Source of the DNA: Cocos nucifera
Taxonomy: Eukaryota; Streptophyta; Magnoliopsida; Arecales; Arecaceae
DNA: 64,000 bases
Direction of reading: 5' to 3'
Assembly: GCA_006176705.1 (NCBI GenBank)
Contig: QRFJ01000385.1
Span: forward strand, 124,001 to 188,000
In this document: piece by piece, positions 22,856 through 33,827 of the stretch
Layout of the letters: every line of letters begins with the position of its first letter
Position numbering within the stretch: the stretch's first letter is position 1
Position numbers and translations under genes: made by a program
The notes under the pieces: generated by a model
What the model was told of the DNA's origin: nothing
Database searches by the model: none
What the model saw: only the letters and a program-made list of their open reading frames with translations

Positions 22856-24026
22856 TGATGGATCTTAGCTTGAAGGTCCTCCTGGACCTTCTATGCTTCC
22901 ACCTTTTGATGGCGCTCCCTCTTGATGTAGGCGAGCATTTGGTGATCCGATTGTAATAAATGATTGATGTTAAAAAAAATTAAAGAAAAGAGTAGAAGAG
23001 AAGAGAAAAAGTCAAGCAACGGAGCAATCACCTTGAGAATGGTTCTGAGAGAATCCCAAATGAGCTGCCTGGGGTCAAGGTTGGCCATGCGGTCCACCAC
23101 CTCTGGCATGGTGAATTTATTAATTAAATCCCTGATGATCTTCAGGTCATCAAAGGGGTCTTCTCCTAATTCACCATAGTCAATGCTTGGCTCGCCAAGA
23201 TGAGCCCTGCGGAGCATCTTTGCGATCATTTTCTTTTTCTTCTTCCTTCCTCCATCTCCCCCTCAGTAGGAAGCACCAGAGCTTGATCTCTGCTGAAAGG
23301 GCTCGAGGGAGTAGGAGGCATGAAACCTGCACCAACAGTGCCAACTTCAGTAGTTGGGGCAACCTCAGTGCTGGCGATAACCTCGAAAGCAATGATAGTG
23401 GTGGTAGGGGCTATGGAGCTTGGAGTGCCAATCTTCACCCTCTTTGAGCTGCAACTTGGCACTCCTCCTTTCCTCTTATGGGCGTAAAGCCCCTTGGTGA
23501 GCATTTCGGCAGCTTTAGTATCTATTTCTACAATAGAAAAAAATCACGATCAGTAATAGTACATATATATGAAACAGCACAAAGAATTCAAAAAGTAGAA
23601 AAATATACCAACAGGATTGAGGGGACTCAAATCCAGGTTGAACAAGATCTGTTCTTTTAGAAAGTCAAAAAGAAGAAGAGCTCGAAATATTTTAAGTTTA
23701 TTAGAGGAATCAAGGTTGGCTTTATCTAAGTTGGGAGCTCGGTGAACCGACTCCCTAATATGAACACGAGGAGGAAGATCTAACAACAAGATGGAACATC
23801 GGATGAAGAAGTACTTCTTCTTTCAGTTATGAATGAAAGGAGTGCCTTTCAACAACCCATTCTTACCGAACTGGGGGGAAAAGTACCAGCAATCCTTTGT
23901 AGAAGGGTGGCATTTGAAAGTGTAGAAGTTTTGAAATAATGAGACAATTGATCGAACTTTGGCCAGGTGGCAGAGAAAAGGAAGCATATGACGAATCGAA
24001 AGGAGTTCGGTACAATGGATGCGAAG
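22856..24026 (-). pseudogene. Tat element T2 antisense ORF, C-terminal exons
   Basis: This is the downstream part of the antisense gene that Tat-lineage elements carry between pol and the 3' LTR, matching the T3 copy at 33231-35171. On minus, readable pieces are VHRAPNLDKANLDSSNKL, QILFNLDLSPLNPV, then after an intron KAAEMLTKGLYAHKRKGG and, later, FTMPEVVDRMANLDPRQL. Intron 1 is 23608-23528 (GTATAT...TTGTAG). A second likely intron, 23031-22951, has a good donor but its acceptor is ACAA, not ACAG. N-terminal exons lie beyond the inserted element at 27665-28430. Frameshift near 23850. Confidence 0.65.
23867..24026. repeat. 160-bp direct repeat, left copy
   Basis: This segment of the T2 antisense gene is repeated at 27665-27825, one copy on each side of the inserted LARD-like element. 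By eye the copies agree at about 90%. It is far longer than the 5-bp duplication that retrotransposon integrase makes. Confidence 0.85.
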
Positions 24027-24028
24027 GA

Positions 24029-24925
24029 TGTGAGGATTTGTGGTGCTCCCAAGCCTTGGTAGACCACGGGAGGAGTCAAGGGGTTAGCTCCGGGGAGTTT
24101 AGGATAGGTGTGATCCTAGGGCTAGGACAGAAGTTATCCTAGGATGGAGGCGTTATGTAGCTCTTCATGGGAATGAGGTTCAGGTATTAAGGGCCTCAAG
24201 GGGCTTGGTTAGTGCTTCAGAGATCTGGGACACAAGGTGGTGCAAGGAACCAAAGTCAGAGCTTGAAGGCTGTAGAAAAAGGATTTTCTATGGGTTAGTT
24301 GGCTCAGTCCAAAATTGGGTCGACTAAGTCTTAGAGCATAGAAAAAATAGAGAGCTGCATGTTTGGGACTACTGGCATGGCACAGAACTGGGCTGGCTTA
24401 GTTTCAAACTGAGCCGACCTAGTGGAACTTAGCCAGCTCAGTGTGCGGGCAAAGTTCCATGAGGGTCTATTTTAGGCTAGGGTCTGGGTTGATCTTAGGA
24501 GTCTTAAGGCCTGGTTTGAGAGGTCTTAAGGTGTCTAGTTCATGTATGGGTCAGGTATAGATCCAGAGGATGAGAGCATGGGAGACATGGGTGTACATGG
24601 GCTCGGTGAGTGCTTTCATGTATTGGGTTAGTCGGAGAATTTTTTGGTTGGGCCTAATGGCTATGTATAAATACATAGATTGTATTAGGGTTTCATAGTG
24701 ATATGGAATACAGACCTTTTCTTCCTCAACTTTCTTCTTCTCTTCTCTCTAGAGTTGCTGCCCTAAGGTTCTTGAAGAAGCCCTAGAGAAGGGGGGCATC
24801 TCCCTCAAGCCCAAGGAGGGAGGCGCCCCATCATAGATCCAAGTGGAGGATTGGTAGTTTGCTACTCATAGAGAATATCATAGGTTCCTTTAGGTCCGTG
24901 CTAAAGATCAGGGGCTTCCACAACA
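24029..24925 (+). mobile_element. 5' LTR of LARD-like member of the TR-GAG family
   Basis: The LTR is 897 bp, starts TGTGAGGATTTG and ends CCACAACA. It is followed by TGGTATTGGGGCTTG (24926 on), a decayed initiator-Met tRNA primer site. A TATA box (GTATAAATA) lies near 24664-24672. The middle of the LTR shares long stretches with the minus-strand LTRs at 49681-50495 and 53442-54263, which makes them one family. Confidence 0.75.
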
Positions 24926-26703
24926 TGGTATTGGGGCTTGTGATGCCAAGGATGATTGGCATTTGAGCGATATCATGGAACATCAATTGGTCTCAGAGAG
25001 AGGTGATGCTAGTTGGTGCGCTTACATTTTGTATCAGAGCCAAGTTATGCCTGGAATGTTGTGGGCGACAATATGGTATCAGAGTCTGATGGTGCATGGA
25101 AGGAAAGGAGAAGTCGTACAAGATGAAATCAGAATTCTACACAATGATTCCATTGTATGTCTCAAATCTACCTTGTTATTGCTATGGTTTGGCCAATCAG
25201 GAGCAGCGGGTTGAAGGTTGAGGTTGAGAAGATTAACGGAAAGAGATTTTTCTTAGGTGGAAAGATTTAGTGGATGATTTGCTGATCGATCTTGGTGGAA
25301 AGGTTGGGGTGTATGATGATTATGTGATAGGCAGAGAACGCTGGAGTGCTATAGTAGCACTTCCTTGAAAATGCAGGACTAAGAGAGGCTCGACGATGCA
25401 ACAGCCGAGGGAGGTATCTTAGTAGAGAGAATCAGGATTCTGTAGAAAGATGGGCAGTGTAGGGCTGTTGAAGAGAGGTTTCTCATGGGATAATGGTTGA
25501 AGGAAGGCTGAAGAAGTGACTATACATCCTTCAATATCAGGAAGGCTGGAAAGTAGTCGGAGATGTATTCGGTGGTTTGATTAGAGCATGGATTTGTGGA
25601 GTCTTGGGAATGATAGAGATGGATGATCCATGGAGGTCTAGCAGATTAGGGCTGGATGGCTATAGAGTAGGTAGAGATGAGTCAGAGAGTGCTGGAGTGG
25701 TGTAGGAGTGCTTTCCTAGAGGCATGGGATAGAGAGAAGCTCGATGGTGTAGCAATCGAGGAATATATCTCAGTAGAGAGTGTCAGTGGTATCTCAGGAA
25801 GATCGGGTGTAGGTCTCGAAGGGAGCTAGGGGTCTCAGAGAGAGCGCCAGATGGTCTCAGGCATCCAAGAGGATCATGGATCAGGTTTCTTGTACAGGAG
25901 CACCAGAAAGAGTCATGGTTAAGGTGGAGGATGGTTCTTCAGATGCAACTGAAGCGATGGCTGATGTAGATGCAGAAGAGAAGGACTAGGATGGAATTCC
26001 CTAGGATTCAGTCGCTGGATTTAGAAGAGTTGGATGAGCTCTTGAATTTCGAAAGTGCCCACGGGTTGCGGAGGTATCCAAGATGGCTTCGAAGGGGTCC
26101 ATGGAGTGCGGAGGGTTTGAAGAGGCAGCGATGGTGTTTGAGGTGTAGCGGTAGGCTTAGTAGTATAGCATTGAGTGGTTGGTCTTGAAGGACTCAATGA
26201 CAGAGTCGGCTTCTATAGCATCAGGTGGACTTTGGATATAGGTGGAGCTTCAGAGAGGTGGCTTCATAATTGGAGAAGAATTTGACATGAGTTCAGAGGA
26301 GATGGGTGTGGGAGCATCGATATCCTAGCACCAGCATCGGAGATGCATAGTTCTAGATGGAGCGGCATGTGCAGGAGGATAGACATAGTTCTGAGAAGAC
26401 CATGTCAGGGTTTGCAGCTAGTGTTGGTACAAGAACGTTGCAGGTTCACCAGAAAGTCTAGGAAAAGTGATGCAGCTGCTAAGTAGAAGAGATCCTACAA
26501 TTCTAGGATGGTGCAGAGGTGCAAGCCAAGGTCTTCAGTAGTGGAGGTGGTCGTCCAAAAGGCCTCAAGGATGCACAATAGTTGAAGAGGATTGGCGGAG
26601 GCGATGATTGCAAAAGGTGCTATCAAGTGCGTAGGGATAGTGGGATCATGTAGGAGGTCATTATCGAGAGGTTTGCCAAGGCTTGGGGCACCAAGATGGA
26701 GAT
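24926..26703 (+). mobile_element. Internal region of LARD-like element, gag tail only
   Basis: This 1.78-kb internal region has no pol and no recognisable gag core. Around 26025-26215 it keeps a decayed version of the tail that follows the gag zinc knuckle in the relative at 50984-51190: LDELL at the start, ECGGFEEAAMVFEV in the middle and ASGGL at the end. The last 300 bp before the 3' LTR are also homologous to 50496-50800 (minus). The element could move only with proteins from others. Confidence 0.6.
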
Positions 26704-27622
26704 TGTGAGGATTTATGGTGCTCCCAAGCCTTGGGAGGCCACGGAAGGAGTCAGGGGGTTGGCTCCAGTGAGGCTAGCATAGGTATGGTCCTAGGGCTAG
26801 GTCAGGAGTTATCCTAGGATGGAGGCAGCATGTAGCTCTTCACGAGCTTAAGATTCAGGTATTGAGGGCCTCAAGGGGCTTGGTTGGTGCTTTGGAGACC
26901 TAGGACACAAGGTGGAGCAAGGAACTAAAGCTGGAGCTTGAAGGCTATAGAAAAAGAATTTTTTGCAGGTTAGCCAGTTCAGTCAAAAACTAGGTCGGCT
27001 AAGTCTCAGAGCATAGGCAAAATAGAGAGCTGCACGTTTGAAACTACTGGCATGGCATAGAACTGGGCCAGCTCAGTTTCAGACTGAGCCAACCCAGTGG
27101 AACTTAGTCGGCTCAGTGCTGAGACTGAGCTATCTCAGTGCGTGGGTAGAGTTACGCGAGGGTCTATTTTGGGCTAGTGTCTGGGTTGATCCTAAGGATC
27201 TTAAGGCCTAGTTTGAGAGGTCTTAAGGTGGCTAATTCATGTTTGGGTTAGGTCTGGATCTAGAGGATGAGAGCATGGGAGACATGGGTATACATGGGCT
27301 CGGTGAGTGCTTTCATGTATTGGGTTAGCCGAGGAGTTTTTTGGTCGAGCTTAATGGCTATGTATAAATATATAGGTTATATTAGGGTTTCATAATGCTG
27401 TGGAATGCAGACCTTTTCTCCCTCAACTCTCTTCTTCTCTTCTCTCTAAAGTTACTGCCCTAGGATTCTTGAAGAAGCCCTAGAGAAGGGGGGCGTCTCT
27501 CTCAAGCCTAAGGAGGGAGATGCCCTATCACAGATCTAGGTGGAGGATCAGTGATTTGCTATCCATAGAGAATATCATAGGTTCCTTTTGATCCATGCTA
27601 AAGATTAAGATCTTCCGCAATA
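26704..27622 (+). mobile_element. 3' LTR of LARD-like element
   Basis: The 919-bp LTR starts TGTGAGGATTTATGG after ACCAAGATGGAGAT, the putative plus-strand primer, and ends CCGCAATA. TATA box near 27362-27370. It agrees with the 5' LTR at about 90% by eye, so the insertion is old. Confidence 0.75.
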
Positions 27623-27664
27623 TGGTATCAGGGCTTGTGATACCAAGGATGATTGGTGTTCGAG
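27623..27664 (+). mobile_element. Primer-site remnant after the 3' LTR
   Basis: About 42 bp (TGGTATCAGGGCTTGTGATA and on) repeat the primer site and first internal bases that follow the 5' LTR at 24926-24967. A 3' LTR should be followed by host DNA, so this is a leftover of a second internal region, as in a tandem or recombined element. Confidence 0.75.
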
Positions 27665-27825
27665 CGAACTGGGGGGAGAAGTACCATCAATCTTTTGCGG
27701 AAGGATGGCATTTGAAAGTGTAAAAGTTTTGAAATAATGAGATAGTCGATCAAACTTTGGTCAGGTGGTAGAGGAAAATGAAGCATATGACGAACCAAAA
27801 GGAGTTTGGTATGATGGATGCGAAG
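27665..27825. repeat. 160-bp direct repeat, right copy
   Basis: This is the partner of 23867-24026. After 27825 the antisense gene of T2 continues in the N-terminal direction, so this copy and the left copy overlap in the reading of one gene. Confidence 0.85.
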
Positions 27826-28430
27826 AAGATGTTCAAAAATCAAAAGAGGGAAACTACAAAGGAGGGCAGTGGGAGCCAAAGCTCGGCATGCAAAGTCTCT
27901 AAGTACAAGCAAAATCGATCGGTTAGAGGAGAATTGACTTGATCATCCGAACTAGGGAGTTTAAGGTCGTATTCCGGAGGGATTCCATATTGAATTTGGA
28001 TTATAGAAAGATCATCCAGATTATGAATGGATGGGATGGTGTCTAGGATGAAGGACGAGTGAGGCATGTTCCTAGGTTCTACCTTGATTAGAGGTGCAGG
28101 ATCTAAGAAGGTCGATCCAGTCATGCTCCAAGAACCGCGAGAGTCGGAGGTTCGGAAGACATTCAGATCGAAATAAAATCCTAAGAAAACCATCGAAAAC
28201 CAAAGAAAAACATGGGACAAATATTTCCATAGAGAAATCAGAGGAGCAAGAAGCTAAAAAGCATGAATACCCAAAAACAAGTGTTGGAAAATTGACCTAA
28301 GATGTTTGAGGAGGACAAAAAGATGGTGGGTGCGATGAGAACAAGTTGAAAGGGTGTCCGAAATCCAAGAAGATGAGGGAGGAACCTAAGACCCTTGGGT
28401 GGAAGATGAATGGAGATCGGAGAAAGAAGA
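27826..28430 (-). pseudogene. Tat element T2 antisense ORF, N-terminal part
   Basis: A 126-residue frame on minus (28220-27840) carries the N-terminus of the antisense protein: PHSSFILDTIPSIHNLDDLS, IQYGIPPEYDLKLP, DRFCLYLETLHAELWLPLP, SFVVSLF. This pattern is what I recall as the plant family 'putative gypsy type transposon' (Pfam PF04195), an unverified recognition. The gene runs on through 27825-27665, is broken by the insertion and resumes at 24026. Its biochemical role is unknown. Confidence 0.65.
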
Positions 28431-28785
28431 TCGGGCAAGAATGACTTTCGGATGAGAGAAGGCCTTAAATAGCCAGAGGCAACCCAAGGAAGTTATGATT
28501 GTGGATCGACTTTAGCCAATCGACAAGCGCCGCATGTCCCACTCATCATAATAGAGAAGTGGTGATAGGTGGAGTCTTTATGGCACCGTACCTAGGCTAG
28601 AGTTTCAACGAACAATACGAAGGGCCATATTCTCAAACCTATTTTAGATTTAAAAAGCTTTAGTGCCAGCGTGATAAATGGCAAAATGTCTCATCCTGAC
28701 AAATGCAAAAACCAAGAAAAGAACTTCAGCAGTCATCTTTTTACTCCCTTCTTTCGAATTTTGAACTCGGAAGTAAGGGGACTAT

Positions 28786-29955
28786 TGTTCGAGGTAAATC
28801 TCGCTCTCGTCGAAGTTCAGTCTCATGCTCAACCAAATATAATTTATAATCATAGAAGAGTTTCAATCGCGGATTCTTCCTTTCGAACTTCTCCATCAGT
28901 CGAACTTTTTTTGGACATCTATATCGATCGAACTCCTTTCGGACTTCTCCATTAGTCAAACTTCTTTCAAACTTCTACATTAGCCAAACTCCTTTTGGAC
29001 TTCTCCATCAGTCAAACTCCTTTCGGACTACTATATCAGCCGAACTCCTTCCGGACTTCTCCATTAGTCGAACTTCTTTCAGACTTCTTCTCCATCAGTC
29101 AAACTCCTTTTGGACTTCTACATTAGCCAAATTCCTTCCAAACTTCTATATCAGTCGAACTCCTTTCGAACTTCTATATCAGTCAAACTCCTTTCAGACT
29201 TCTCCATTAGTCGAACTCCTTTCGAACTTCTATATCAGCTGAACTCCTTTCAAACTTCTCCTTCAGTCGAATTCCTCCATCAGACGAATCCCCCTTCAGA
29301 TTTCTACACCGATAGATCTACTTTCAGATTCTTCAAGTGGATCCACTTTCAGATTTCTCCAGCAGATCATCTTCAAGATTTCTCTAGTTGTAGAGCTTCC
29401 GAACCCCTTTAGGCCGAACTTCCTACAGTCACTCAGAAGGGTCTCCTCGCCTATGCAAATCCGATTCTATACACGACATGGACCAACCCACACATTGACT
29501 ACCTTAGGAGAGTCTGAACTCCTCTAGAATTGATATAACTCAAAATTCTTCATTGACCGATATCTACTCCTCTGAACTCCAACTATTAGATCCTAACGAA
29601 CAGGCACATCACGAGAACAGATACTACTCTCCGTAACAAACTCCATGTGGCCCTGAGCGGCCTACTACCAGATGGTTATGGCTGTCGCTCTCAGTTTGTT
29701 ATAGGCTCCACCTATAACAAGGACTCTTCAGATATGTTTCTCTAAAGAGCTCTCTTCTCCTTTCCTAAACTCTGCTACTTTTCCTCTTGATTACTTCATT
29801 TTTGTTCGTTAGAAGAGCTGACTTGATCGTCGAAAGATCCTACTGGAGCCACCACCCCCGACTCCAGTCAGGACTTATCTTACAAGTTCTCGACAGTGAC
29901 CTCTTCTTCTCCAGCTCTAGCTCGATTCCAAAATCAACCATATTCTACACCAATA
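28786..29955 (+). mobile_element. Tat element T2, 3' LTR
   Basis: The LTR (1170 bp) begins TGTTCGAGGTAAATC after a purine-rich tract (GGAAGTAAGGGGAC) that matches the one before the T3 LTR, and ends CACCAATA. It is related to the T1/T3 LTRs in its last third but differs in U3, where it holds a 28-bp tandem array. It directly abuts the integrase of T3 at 29956, showing that T2 inserted into T3 pol. Confidence 0.7.
28880..29290 (+). repeat. 28-bp tandem array in T2 LTR
   Basis: About 14 imperfect copies of a 28-bp unit (TCGAACTCCTTT and on, ending CCATCAG) stand head to tail in the U3 part of the LTR. Units vary at several positions and one or two have small insertions. The other Tat LTRs here (T1, T3) lack the array. 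Confidence 0.85.
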
Positions 29956-31163
29956 TATCTCAAATATGAAATTCTTCCTAGAGATCCAAAGAAGCTCAAA
30001 AATTGAGAAACCAGGCCTTCTGCTATATTTTATATGAACAAGTTATACAAAAGGTCATATTCTCTACCACTTCTTCAATGTCTCCGACCTTCAGAAGCTG
30101 AATATGACTTGAAAGAAGTTCATGAAGGTATATGCAAAAATCATCTTGGGGCCAGATCATTATCTTACAAATTGCTTCACCAAGGATACTACTGGCTCAC
30201 TATGCAGCAAGATGTGACTAATTATGTGAAGAAGTGTGATCGATGTCAAAGAAATGCCAACATTCAGAGACAGTCGGCTTCATTACTCGCACCCTTGAGT
30301 GCTCCTTGGCCATTTGCATAATGAGGAATGGACATACTTAGGCCCTTTTCCATGGCCTTCGGATAGTAGAAATTTCTTCTAATAGCTATAGATTATTTCA
30401 TCAAATGGGTAGAAGCTGAGCCCCTAGCAAAGATTGCTGAAGCTAAAGTACTGAACTTCATCTGGAAGTCAATAGTTTGTAGAATTAGCCTACCTTGGAC
30501 TCTCATCATAAATAATGGGCACCAGTTCATGGGAGCAAAATTTGCTGAGTTTTATGAAAATCTGAACATCTCCCATCACTTTGCGTCGGTAGCTGATCCA
30601 CAAGCAAATAGTGAAGCTGAGGTAACAAATAGGTCTCTGCTATAAGGGATCAAAGTAAGGCTTGAGAGAGCAAAAAAATATGGGTGGATGAACTCTATCA
30701 TGTTCTCTAGGCATACATGACCATCGTAAGGTTGCCAACTGGAGAAACTCCTTTTGCCCTAGCTTTGAAAATGTAAGTAATAATGCCAGTCGAGCTCGGA
30801 CTTCCTTCTCCCCGAGTTGAAGGTTTCAATGAGCAAAATAACTCACAAGATCTCTAGGTGAACCTCAACTTGGTGGAGGAAAAGCAGGAGAAGGCCCAAA
30901 TTCAAATGGCAGCATACAAGTAAAAAGTGGCCTGCTACTATAATGCCAAAGTCAGGAGCAAAATTTTTAGAGTGGAATATCTAGTACTTCGATGAGTGGG
31001 CATCTCATAGCCACCGAATCAAGTAAAGCTCGTCCCTAACTGGGAAGGTCCTTATGAAGTTGTGAAAATTGCTTGACTTGGGTCTTATTATCTAAAGAAG
31101 TTTGGAGGAGCTGTACTCCCACGGCCATGAAATTCAAAAAAATTGTGAATGTACTATCAATGA
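29956..31163 (+). pseudogene. Tat element T3, integrase
   Basis: The zinc-binding part is clear: VHEGICKNHLGARSLS, then GYYW, then KKCDRCQRN (HHCC). The core follows in mixed frames: GMDIL with the first catalytic Asp, FLLIAIDYFIKWVEAEP, then IINNGHQF where the second catalytic Asp is Asn, then PQANSEAEVTNR with the Glu. The C-terminal part (VEKQEKAQIQMAAYK-like, NWEGPYEVVKI) ends with MYYQ-stop at about 31163. Many frameshifts. It begins abruptly at the edge of the T2 LTR; RT and RNase H of T3 are not next to it. Confidence 0.8.
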
Positions 31164-31265
31164 TCTTATCTCAGTAAAATCTTCTTACTTTAACATCCTT
31201 GTTTTGGGTGCAAAATTATGATGATAGAAAACAATTCAACAAAACTTCATCCTTAAACAAAGTAG

Positions 31266-32042
31266 AAGACCTCTGGTTATTTAAGATAGGAGGTTAACTT
31301 CATCATAGCAAGGATGAAGTGAAGGCCTCCAATTATTTAAGACAAAAGGTTAATCTCATCATAGCGATGGTGATGGCCTTCGATTATTTAAGATAGAAGG
31401 TTAACATCATCGTAGTGAGGGTGAAGTGAAGACCTCTGGTTATTTAAGATAGGAGGTTAATCTCATCATAGCAAGGGTGAAGTGAAGGCCTTCAGTTATT
31501 TAAGATAGGAGGTTAACCTCATCATAGCGAGGGTGAAGGCCTTCAGTTATTTAAGATAGGAGGTAACCTCATCGTAGCAGTGTGAAGTGAAGGCCTTCAA
31601 TTATTTAAGATAGGAGGTTAACCTCGTCGTAGCGAGGATGAAGTGAAAGCCTTCGATTATTTAAGATAGGAGGTTAACCTCGTCATAGCGAGGGTGAAAT
31701 GAAGGCCTTCGGTTATTTAAGACAAGAGGTTAACCTCATTATAGTGAGGGTGAAGGTCTTCAGTTATTTAAGATAGAAGGTTAATCTCGTTGTAGTGAGG
31801 ATGAAGTTAAGACCTCTGGTTATTTAAGATAGAAAGTTAACCTTGTCATAGTAAGGGTGAAGGCCTCCGATTATTTAAGACAGGAGGTTAATCACGTCGT
31901 AGCGATGGTAGAGGCCACTGGTTATTTAAGACAAGAATTTATCCTCATCGTAGAGAGGGTGAAGTGAAGGCCTCCGGTTATTCAAGATAGGAGGTGAAAC
32001 CAATCGCGGCAAAGATGAAGACCTTCGATTTTCAAGATAGGA
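31266..32042 (+). repeat. 56-bp tandem array (minisatellite) in T3
   Basis: About 14 units of up to 56 bp follow integrase, each with GGTTATTTAAGATAGGAGG and a segment like CTCATCATAGCGAGGGTGAA. Some units lack the last 6-8 bases. Arrays between pol and 3' LTR are a known habit of Tat/Ogre/Grande elements and can seed satellite DNA. Confidence 0.9.
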
Positions 32043-32251
32043 AAAAATGAGGATAGGCCCTTGGGTACCCCGACAACCTTAATCTAATGACCCTTGCTCA
32101 CAAACAAGAGGAACTGGTATGTGAGGCATGGGACAAAGATTATTGTTTCAAGATGATGTATCAAGCATGAGGTCCTCAAGACATTTCATTAAAGTTAAAG
32201 TTTGATACAGAGGTCCTCAAGACTTGATAAAAAAAAAAAAGAGATGAAGTC

Positions 32252-33110
32252 CTATTCAGAGTCTGATTTTGGACTGCGAGCTCTAGCTAATATAAGAGAA
32301 AGCTTTAAGTCATTCACCTTCTCATCGAGCTCTTGCCTCGCTGCCAAACTCTTCCTTAACAATTTTTTGAATCTATGGGAGTCTTCTTCCATCTCTCTCA
32401 ATCTCTTCCTCCAAACGGCCGACTCGGCCTCCACATCTTTCATGGCATTTTGTTGGTATACCATTTGCACCTTCAACTCTTGCAACTCTGTTTGACTATT
32501 TCCATATAAGATAGACAAGCTCTCCAAAGAACCCTTTAGGGAATGAAGCTCATTTGATTCTCTACTCGAACTCATCCGAGTCCTATCTACCAATTGCTTC
32601 CGAAGTCGAGTGTTTTCCTCATCGGCCCTTTAGACTATCTGTTAGAGTTCAATAATTTGATTACTCCAATCTAGTTTGTAACTCTTGTAAGAATCCTTAG
32701 CCCTGCATAGCTAGTCTTGAAGCTCTGAAAACCACTTGGACCAATCCCAGCCATATTCTTCTTGATTGCTAGACCATGTCGAACTCCCTTCAAGTAGCTA
32801 AATCTTCTTCTTTGCTGCTTTCAGTTCAATCTCGAGGGAGCAAGCCTTGGCTGTCAAAGTCCAAGAATTCTCACTCATAGGCTCTTTTGACTTCCTTGAG
32901 CTCTTCATTCAGATAGTACTTCTTGATATTATACTCTTTAAAGCATTGCCTAGATGATTGGCTACATCGGCGTAATTCTTTTTTGATATTTTTAAGTTTG
33001 TCTTCCATCTTCCTCAATTTTTTCTTGAGCTGACGAACTTCTTTCTTCAAATTTTTGATATAAACTCTTAGGAGGATACCTTGAGGAAAGGGATCAGCTT
33101 CGACAGGAGA
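32252..33110 (-). pseudogene. Tat element T3, second antisense ORF (coiled coil)
   Basis: On minus, charged and heptad-rich text suggests a coiled-coil protein: IKNLKKEVRQLKKKLRKMED near the start, and a 113-residue frame (32593-32252) with LESLSILYGNSQTELQELK, DVEAESAVWRKRLREMEED and AARQELDEKVNDLKLSL. Stops separate the two. It lies downstream of the first antisense ORF on the same strand, so it may be its 3' extension or a second gene. No enzymatic motif is visible. Function unknown. Confidence 0.5.
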
Positions 33111-33827
33111 CTACATTTAGTACATAAGAATATTGCAACATGAAGGCATTGCGAAAGAGAAACATATTTTCGTTAATCAAAATATTTTTGGATACAAGAA
33201 AAAGTACAAATAAAAAAAAATGTACAATGATCAAAAGTTGTCAACCTGGGGAGGTGCAGTGATGGATGAAGTTGGAGCATTCTCTGCAACCTCAGGCTCT
33301 GAAGCAGTCTCGAAAGTGGTGGCAACATGTTTGGAGGCTTCGGGACTAGGTTCGACAATTGGGGAGGTGGCACCAGTGTTGAAGGGACCTGCTTAATCGC
33401 TGAGCTTCTCCATCAGAAAATAGAGATCCATGTTAGGGAACTTCTTCATGATCCTTCTCATGCAGATCTCGAACCCCTTTAGAAATGCCTCTTGGGTGAA
33501 GGCAATCTTGATATGCTCCATTACCTTGGAGGACATGAAGGCCTCAATGGCCCTCTCTCTCTCAGCACCAACCTCCTCATCTGCTTTCTTCCTATTGTCC
33601 TCCTCGAGCATTAAAGCAGCCTTCAATCCTGCTGACACTTGTTCCTCCCTCAATAGTGCTTCCTGAAGGTGCTCAACCTCGACAGACTAGACTTCTGAAG
33701 TCGCCTTCAAATGGTTGACCTTGGCCTGAGCACCCTTAGTCTCCACTTGGGCTTCCTGTAGGGCTCTTAAGGTCTTGGCTTGGTAGAGACTTGCTACTTC
33801 TGAGTGAGCGTACAAGTAATGCCCCAA

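Noticed and set aside
25970..26188. 72-codon frame in the LARD-like element
   Set aside because: The frame itself is shifted; homology to the TR-GAG tail is found across other frames, so it was recorded as a decayed gag tail instead.
29110..29412. 100-codon repetitive protein
   Set aside because: It is the 28-bp array in the T2 LTR; 28 is not a multiple of 3, so the repeated look of the protein is partly accidental and there is no conserved start.
31266..32042. Regular spaced repeats resembling a CRISPR array
   Set aside because: Units are directly adjacent without unique spacers, vary in sequence, and lie in a plant retrotransposon: a minisatellite.
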